IMG/VR virus record: IMGVR_UViG_3300023284_001731
Span: 1 to 33,358 of that record
Origin: a virus
Direction: 5' to 3' (one strand)
DNA length: 33,358 bases
A model generated the notes under the pieces. The model was not told the DNA's origin. It saw only the letters and a list, made by a program, of their open reading frames with translations, and searched no databases. Of this stretch, positions 30,114-33,358 are shown piece after piece; positions within the stretch are counted from its first letter, which is position 1; the number at the start of each line of letters is the position of its first letter. Position numbers and translations under genes: made by a program.

Positions 30114-31469
30114 TTAATATGTTCTGCAAAAAACTCTGTTTGAGTTTACGGTTTTTAAGTTTTGAAGTATAGGGCTTTGATTCCTTCTTATAAACATCAA
30201 CATTGCTCTTAAAGTATCGTCAATCTGTGTAGTACTAGACCATAAAGCCTGCCCGGTATTTGCGACGTATCCCGAAACAGTAATAAATTCTGCTGGTATC
30301 CTGTCATCACCCACTTCGTTTTTCGTTCCCATCCATGACATTATTTGATTATCAGTAGGACAAAACCAATCTGAAAACCCCCCTTCCGTACTAGCAGCCG
30401 CATTGTCAATAGCGGTGTTCCAATCAACTGCGGCCCCTCCCGTCACTGTTGCCGGGAAGAACCACATTAAACGAGTATAGGTGTCTAGTAATATTTCGCC
30501 AAAAACAGTGGGTGTATTGCCGGCCTGATTCACCCATCTTTTCGTATTACCAAATTCGTTATTATTATTGAGGGTTCCAGGAGTTTTAGAAACAAGGGTT
30601 TGTCTTGCTTTGGCCGTTTGTGCATCTCGTATGATGGTGGTAAAAAAAGTAGCCTCAACATCAGCGTCATCTAAAGTTCTAAACGATGTTTGCTGACCCG
30701 TTGGTTGTGGGTATTCCGCGCCCCTCCCGTTTTGTGCTACAAGAACATCAAAAGTGATCTCATCTAATTTTGGACATGGTAATCGCGGTGTGATTGCTTT
30801 AGGCTCACAATCTGTTAATGGTAATGTCAATGAAAGTTCAACGCCCGTTAATTTATCATCAAATATGTTTTTTATATGGCCTTTTAAATCAGTGAAAGTT
30901 CCCCACTTCACATGATTTACCCTGGAGAATTCGGTTTCGTCCAGAAAGAATAATTCACTTTTCAATGCTTGATCCCTGAATGCATTAACGAGTGCATTGA
31001 GTCCTAGTAGTCTTTGACTGTAATGTTCATCGGTCGTCCAATCATCAAAATTTGCACTGTCAAGAAAGAACAACCGAACGTCAGAATCCCGTTTAACAGA
31101 ACTAAAAATGTCCTTATCCTTTTCTTTTAGTATCTCATGCAAGTATATCATTGGCACCTTAACCTTATGGTCGGCCTCTGATATCTGGTTGTTGGTAGCT
31201 ATTGGGGTGCCATGAAAATAAAAGGGTAGTGGAACTGTGTAGTTAAAAGGTGCAGCCGGGAGCCCGGAGACGGTGATTGATGTTTCAAAAACAACGGATA
31301 GGATTGTGAATGGCAAACCATCAATATCTAGGACCATGCCTTTTCGTGCATGAAATGTATTATCGACTATTAAAGTGGTGTCCGTTCCATCATCTGAAAA
31401 AGACCGCACATCGCCCGATAAATCTAAGCTTTGAATGAAATCGTCTATGATATCAACAGTCAATTTCAT
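30114..31469 (-). CDS. Neck protein with a C-terminal DUF1566 (Lcl) domain, 451 aa
   Basis: The N-terminal about 100 residues include a small beta domain (VDNTFHARKGMVLDIDGLPF). The middle is helical and phage-specific (DSDVRLFFLDSANFDDWTTD). The C-terminal about 120 residues form a DUF1566/Lcl domain: TYTRLMWF, W-x-TAIDNA, FSDWFCPTDNQIMSWMG, ALWSSTTQIDD, then FCRTY. Such domains usually adopt a C-type-lectin-like fold and bind surfaces or proteins. It lies between the connector and the tail terminator. The lectin-like domain may decorate the neck. Confidence 0.75.
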   Translation of the reverse strand: MKLTVDIIDDFIQSLDLSGDVRSFSDDGTDTTLIVDNTFHARKGMVLDIDGLPFTILSVVFETSITVSGLPAAPFNYTVPLPFYFHGTPIATNNQISEADHKVKVPMIYLHEILKEKDKDIFSSVKRDSDVRLFFLDSANFDDWTTDEHYSQRLLGLNALVNAFRDQALKSELFFLDETEFSRVNHVKWGTFTDLKGHIKNIFDDKLTGVELSLTLPLTDCEPKAITPRLPCPKLDEITFDVLVAQNGRGAEYPQPTGQQTSFRTLDDADVEATFFTTIIRDAQTAKARQTLVSKTPGTLNNNNEFGNTKRWVNQAGNTPTVFGEILLDTYTRLMWFFPATVTGGAAVDWNTAIDNAAASTEGGFSDWFCPTDNQIMSWMGTKNEVGDDRIPAEFITVSGYVANTGQALWSSTTQIDDTLRAMLMFIRRNQSPILQNLKTVNSNRVFCRTY

Positions 31470-32164
31470 ATCGTTGAAAATACTAAGGGATCAAATTCAA
31501 CAATTTCATAAGGGGAATAAACAACGTTTCCGCTAAATGATAAGCCTACAGCCCCGGCATTAATCACAAATGAAGTGTCGGCAACTAATCCGGAAATAAC
31601 AAAATCAACCCCGCCAATTGTCACGGTATCAGCATCAATTAGATACAATGTTTTGGCCACATTAATTGTGTAGGTATTATCAGCGTTATCCACAAATCCG
31701 GTAATGGGCTCGTTGATAACTTCGTAATTCTCAAGAAAATCAAACACGCTTTCGTGCAATGCCCGGATCCCAGAGTTATACCTTGCCCTTACAACAGCCC
31801 CAACTTCATCGCCTGTTAATTTTACCGAGTTTTCATTCTCCGCTTTGACCTTTCCGACCTGGGAGCCGGAAAAGTCATCACGAATAAACTCAAAATAAAT
31901 GAACTTGGTAAGCTGATCGGTTATGCCCGTATTTCGTTTATTGTCGCCATCAACATTGGTATAGTCAACGCCAGCCAAGAGGTCAATCCATTTTTGTCGA
32001 GGGCTCAATTCGATTTCTAAAAATGCACTATCTCCTACTATTCTCCTCAAATACTCTTCAAGGAAAAGCGTAATATACTCAGTGAGTTTGTCATCTCTGA
32101 ATTGATTTCCAGAGATTTTAACCCACCCCGTAAAGGTGGCAATATCAATAACGGGCAATGCCAT
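31466..32164 (-). CDS. Head-tail connector-like protein, 232 aa
   Basis: Begins MALPVIDIATFTGWVKISGN. A helical connector core (about 25-130) contains LTEYITLFLEEYLRRIVGDS and TKFIYFEFIRDDFSG. A C-terminal beta segment follows (YTINVAKTLYLIDADTVTIG, then GVDFVISGLVADTSFVINAG), which resembles the N-terminal domain of the adjacent 451-aa gene. It comes two genes after the capsid gene, the usual connector slot. It overlaps the next gene by four bases. Confidence 0.65.
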   Translation of the reverse strand: MALPVIDIATFTGWVKISGNQFRDDKLTEYITLFLEEYLRRIVGDSAFLEIELSPRQKWIDLLAGVDYTNVDGDNKRNTGITDQLTKFIYFEFIRDDFSGSQVGKVKAENENSVKLTGDEVGAVVRARYNSGIRALHESVFDFLENYEVINEPITGFVDNADNTYTINVAKTLYLIDADTVTIGGVDFVISGLVADTSFVINAGAVGLSFSGNVVYSPYEIVEFDPLVFSTI

Positions 32165-32491
32165 TTACTTATAGTTAATTGTAAATGTGATTATTCCGGC
32201 TGTGGCGGCTCCTACATTAATATCAATCTTTAAAAAAGCTGAATTAAAGTCGCCTCCATCAGCATACTCCGAACTAGAAACATTTACAACAATACTCGCC
32301 CCCGCCACATCCTTGTATGTACCAGCGAAAACATTAGCTTCCTGAAGCTTGGTAGTGACGGCACCATCAACGGCGCCGTCGCCCTCAGCTTGAAAAGAAA
32401 CCGATTTGGCTGTGTTTGGCCTGCCAACCGAAGTTATTTGCAAAGAACCACTTCCGAGAGAAACATCATACGTTAATACGGTAAGTGCCAT
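32165..32491 (-). CDS. Small beta-rich head protein, 108 aa
   Basis: Begins MALTVLTYDVSLGSGSLQIT and ends TAGIITFTINYK. All beta, with few charged residues, like a decoration or stabiliser domain. It follows the capsid gene and a 69-aa protein. It could be a head decoration protein, but I do not recognise the family. Confidence 0.6.
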   Translation of the reverse strand: MALTVLTYDVSLGSGSLQITSVGRPNTAKSVSFQAEGDGAVDGAVTTKLQEANVFAGTYKDVAGASIVVNVSSSEYADGGDFNSAFLKIDINVGAATAGIITFTINYK

Positions 32492-32700
32492 TACTTAATT
32501 ATTTTGGCTCTGCCAGCTTTAACTAAAACCTTGGCAACATCGGCGCCAACCATGTATGTTTCACCGGGAACGAGCTTGGTCTTTTTCTGATCGTCCTTCG
32601 GTTCTAGTGCCTCGATTTTGGTATTTCTAGTCCTTTGACGTTGTTGACGCTTCAGGTCCTTCAATCGGTCCTCTTTGGATTTCTTCTTTTGTTCTTCCAT
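32491..32700 (-). CDS. Small head protein, 69 aa
   Basis: A highly charged N-terminal half (EEQKKKSKEDRLKDLKRQQR) and a compact C-terminal end LVPGETYMVGADVAKVLVKA, then GRAKIIK. The GETYMVG...A..LV..GRAKII pattern fits small proteins encoded right after phage capsid genes. A structural or assembly role is likely. Confidence 0.6.
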   Translation of the reverse strand: MEEQKKKSKEDRLKDLKRQQRQRTRNTKIEALEPKDDQKKTKLVPGETYMVGADVAKVLVKAGRAKIIK

Positions 32701-32709
32701 GATTAATTA

Positions 32710-33358
32710 TTAAGCGGTTTCAAGTGCTGCCGCATCAGTGGAGAAATCTCCAGCGACAAAGGCACTTCTTTCATTAGTTTTAACAATAGTCAAACCTCGG
32801 AATTCTCCCCGGATGGTTACCACGTTATTGGTGAAATCATTACCGTCAAGCCCTATTTCGAACCTCATTGCCTGACGTGTGACAAGAATTGCAAAAGCAA
32901 AATCACCAATCAAGTACTCATCCACTGTAACTAACGTGGTTGGAATAATTGGTATACCATCCATGAATAAAGTGGACCCAACGAGCAATAATCTTTCGAC
33001 ATATCGCTTGTCAGTAGTGGTAAGCTTCTCAAGCTTGAGACTTGTCACATCATCGGGATGCATCAATATCCAATTAACAACGGCCCTGCCTTCCTGAGCT
33101 ACGGCAATTTGATTTGCTGCAACAACTAATACATCAACTTTATTTGCATTATCTACCGCAAGGGCAAATGTTCCTGCAACAAAAGCAGAGGCGACAGTAC
33201 GAATACCGTTGTGGTTTGTGCCGGTTCCATCGCCTTCGTATGCTTGAGCTTCAACTACTTTCATGAGTTCTCTCATTAATTCCTGATTGATTTCACTCTC
33301 AATGAAAGTGATGTCGTCAAGCATCTCTGTAGAAACCTTAATGAAGTTGGTTGTCTTT
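32710..33358 (-). CDS. Major capsid protein, HK97 fold (N-terminus outside the window)
   Basis: The frame runs open to the window end; upstream of an internal Met at 33324 it reads KTTNFIKVSTEMLDDITFIE, so the true start lies outside. It has the HK97-capsid pattern: E...L..A...AYEGDGTG (RELMKVVEAQAYEGDGTGTN), then WILMHPDDVTSLKLEKLTTT and the strand-turn-strand GIPIIPTTLVTVDEYLIGDF. About 215 residues are visible, the C-terminal part of the protein. Together with the portal at the other end it marks a cut in the head module. Confidence 0.9.
   Translation of the reverse strand, partial: KTTNFIKVSTEMLDDITFIESEINQELMRELMKVVEAQAYEGDGTGTNHNGIRTVASAFVAGTFALAVDNANKVDVLVVAANQIAVAQEGRAVVNWILMHPDDVTSLKLEKLTTTDKRYVERLLLVGSTLFMDGIPIIPTTLVTVDEYLIGDFAFAILVTRQAMRFEIGLDGNDFTNNVVTIRGEFRGLTIVKTNERSAFVAGDFSTDAAALETA

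Noticed and set aside
30114-31469. Diversity-generating retroelement target
   Set aside because: The DUF1566 domain is a typical target type, but no reverse transcriptase, template repeat or variable-repeat pair is visible.

Overview
The window is most likely a nearly complete tailed-phage (or prophage) genome, about 33 kb, from a member of the Bacteroidetes. Every protein gene reads on the minus strand, and the only clear plus-strand gene is a tRNA. The host guess rests on AT-rich DNA, promoter-like TAnnTTTG boxes instead of the usual -10, little sign of Shine-Dalgarno sites, a portal C-terminus of the kind seen in Bacteroidetes phages, and BspA-type repeats in the tail fibre. I see no integrase, large repressor, reverse transcriptase or CRISPR array. 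The morphology is siphovirus-like: HK97-type portal and capsid, a long tape measure and no sheath.

Read in the direction of transcription (high to low coordinates), 33358-28088 is the head completion, neck and tail tube module: capsid protein cut by the window end, two small head proteins, a head-tail connector, a neck protein carrying a C-terminal DUF1566 (Lcl) domain, a probable tail terminator and a probable tail tube. 28140-18099 holds a tail assembly protein, the 902-aa tape measure, a tail-tip protein, and a 1305-residue fibre ending in 13 BspA-type 25-aa repeats, followed by a tiny membrane protein and another virion protein. 18088-16019 is the lysis module: a GH108 endolysin, two membrane proteins (one a 3-TM holin type) and two small proteins. 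A tRNA-Met-like gene sits antisense inside it, with its own promoter-like box and a two-way terminator. A strong terminator at 15963-15993 closes the late unit.

The early operon starts beside a perfect 16-bp palindrome (15898-15913) next to a TATATTTG box. The same layout recurs at 14707-14737. The operon runs through many small genes to a recombination trio (RecT, DnaQ-like 3'-5' exonuclease, YqaJ exonuclease). A patch of small mosaic genes with repeated start regions follows (about 10.5-12.4 kb), with two apparent single-base lesions. Next come a PD-(D/E)XK nuclease, small HTH proteins (one a 55-aa Cro-like protein), a DUF1376-type replication protein and its partner. 7683-3615 holds small coiled-coil, membrane and virion-like proteins, and 3602-1 holds the terminase subunits and portal.

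The window begins inside the portal and ends inside the capsid gene, normally close neighbours. It therefore looks like a circular or circularly permuted genome cut in the head module, missing only the portal tail, probably a protease, and the capsid N-terminus.
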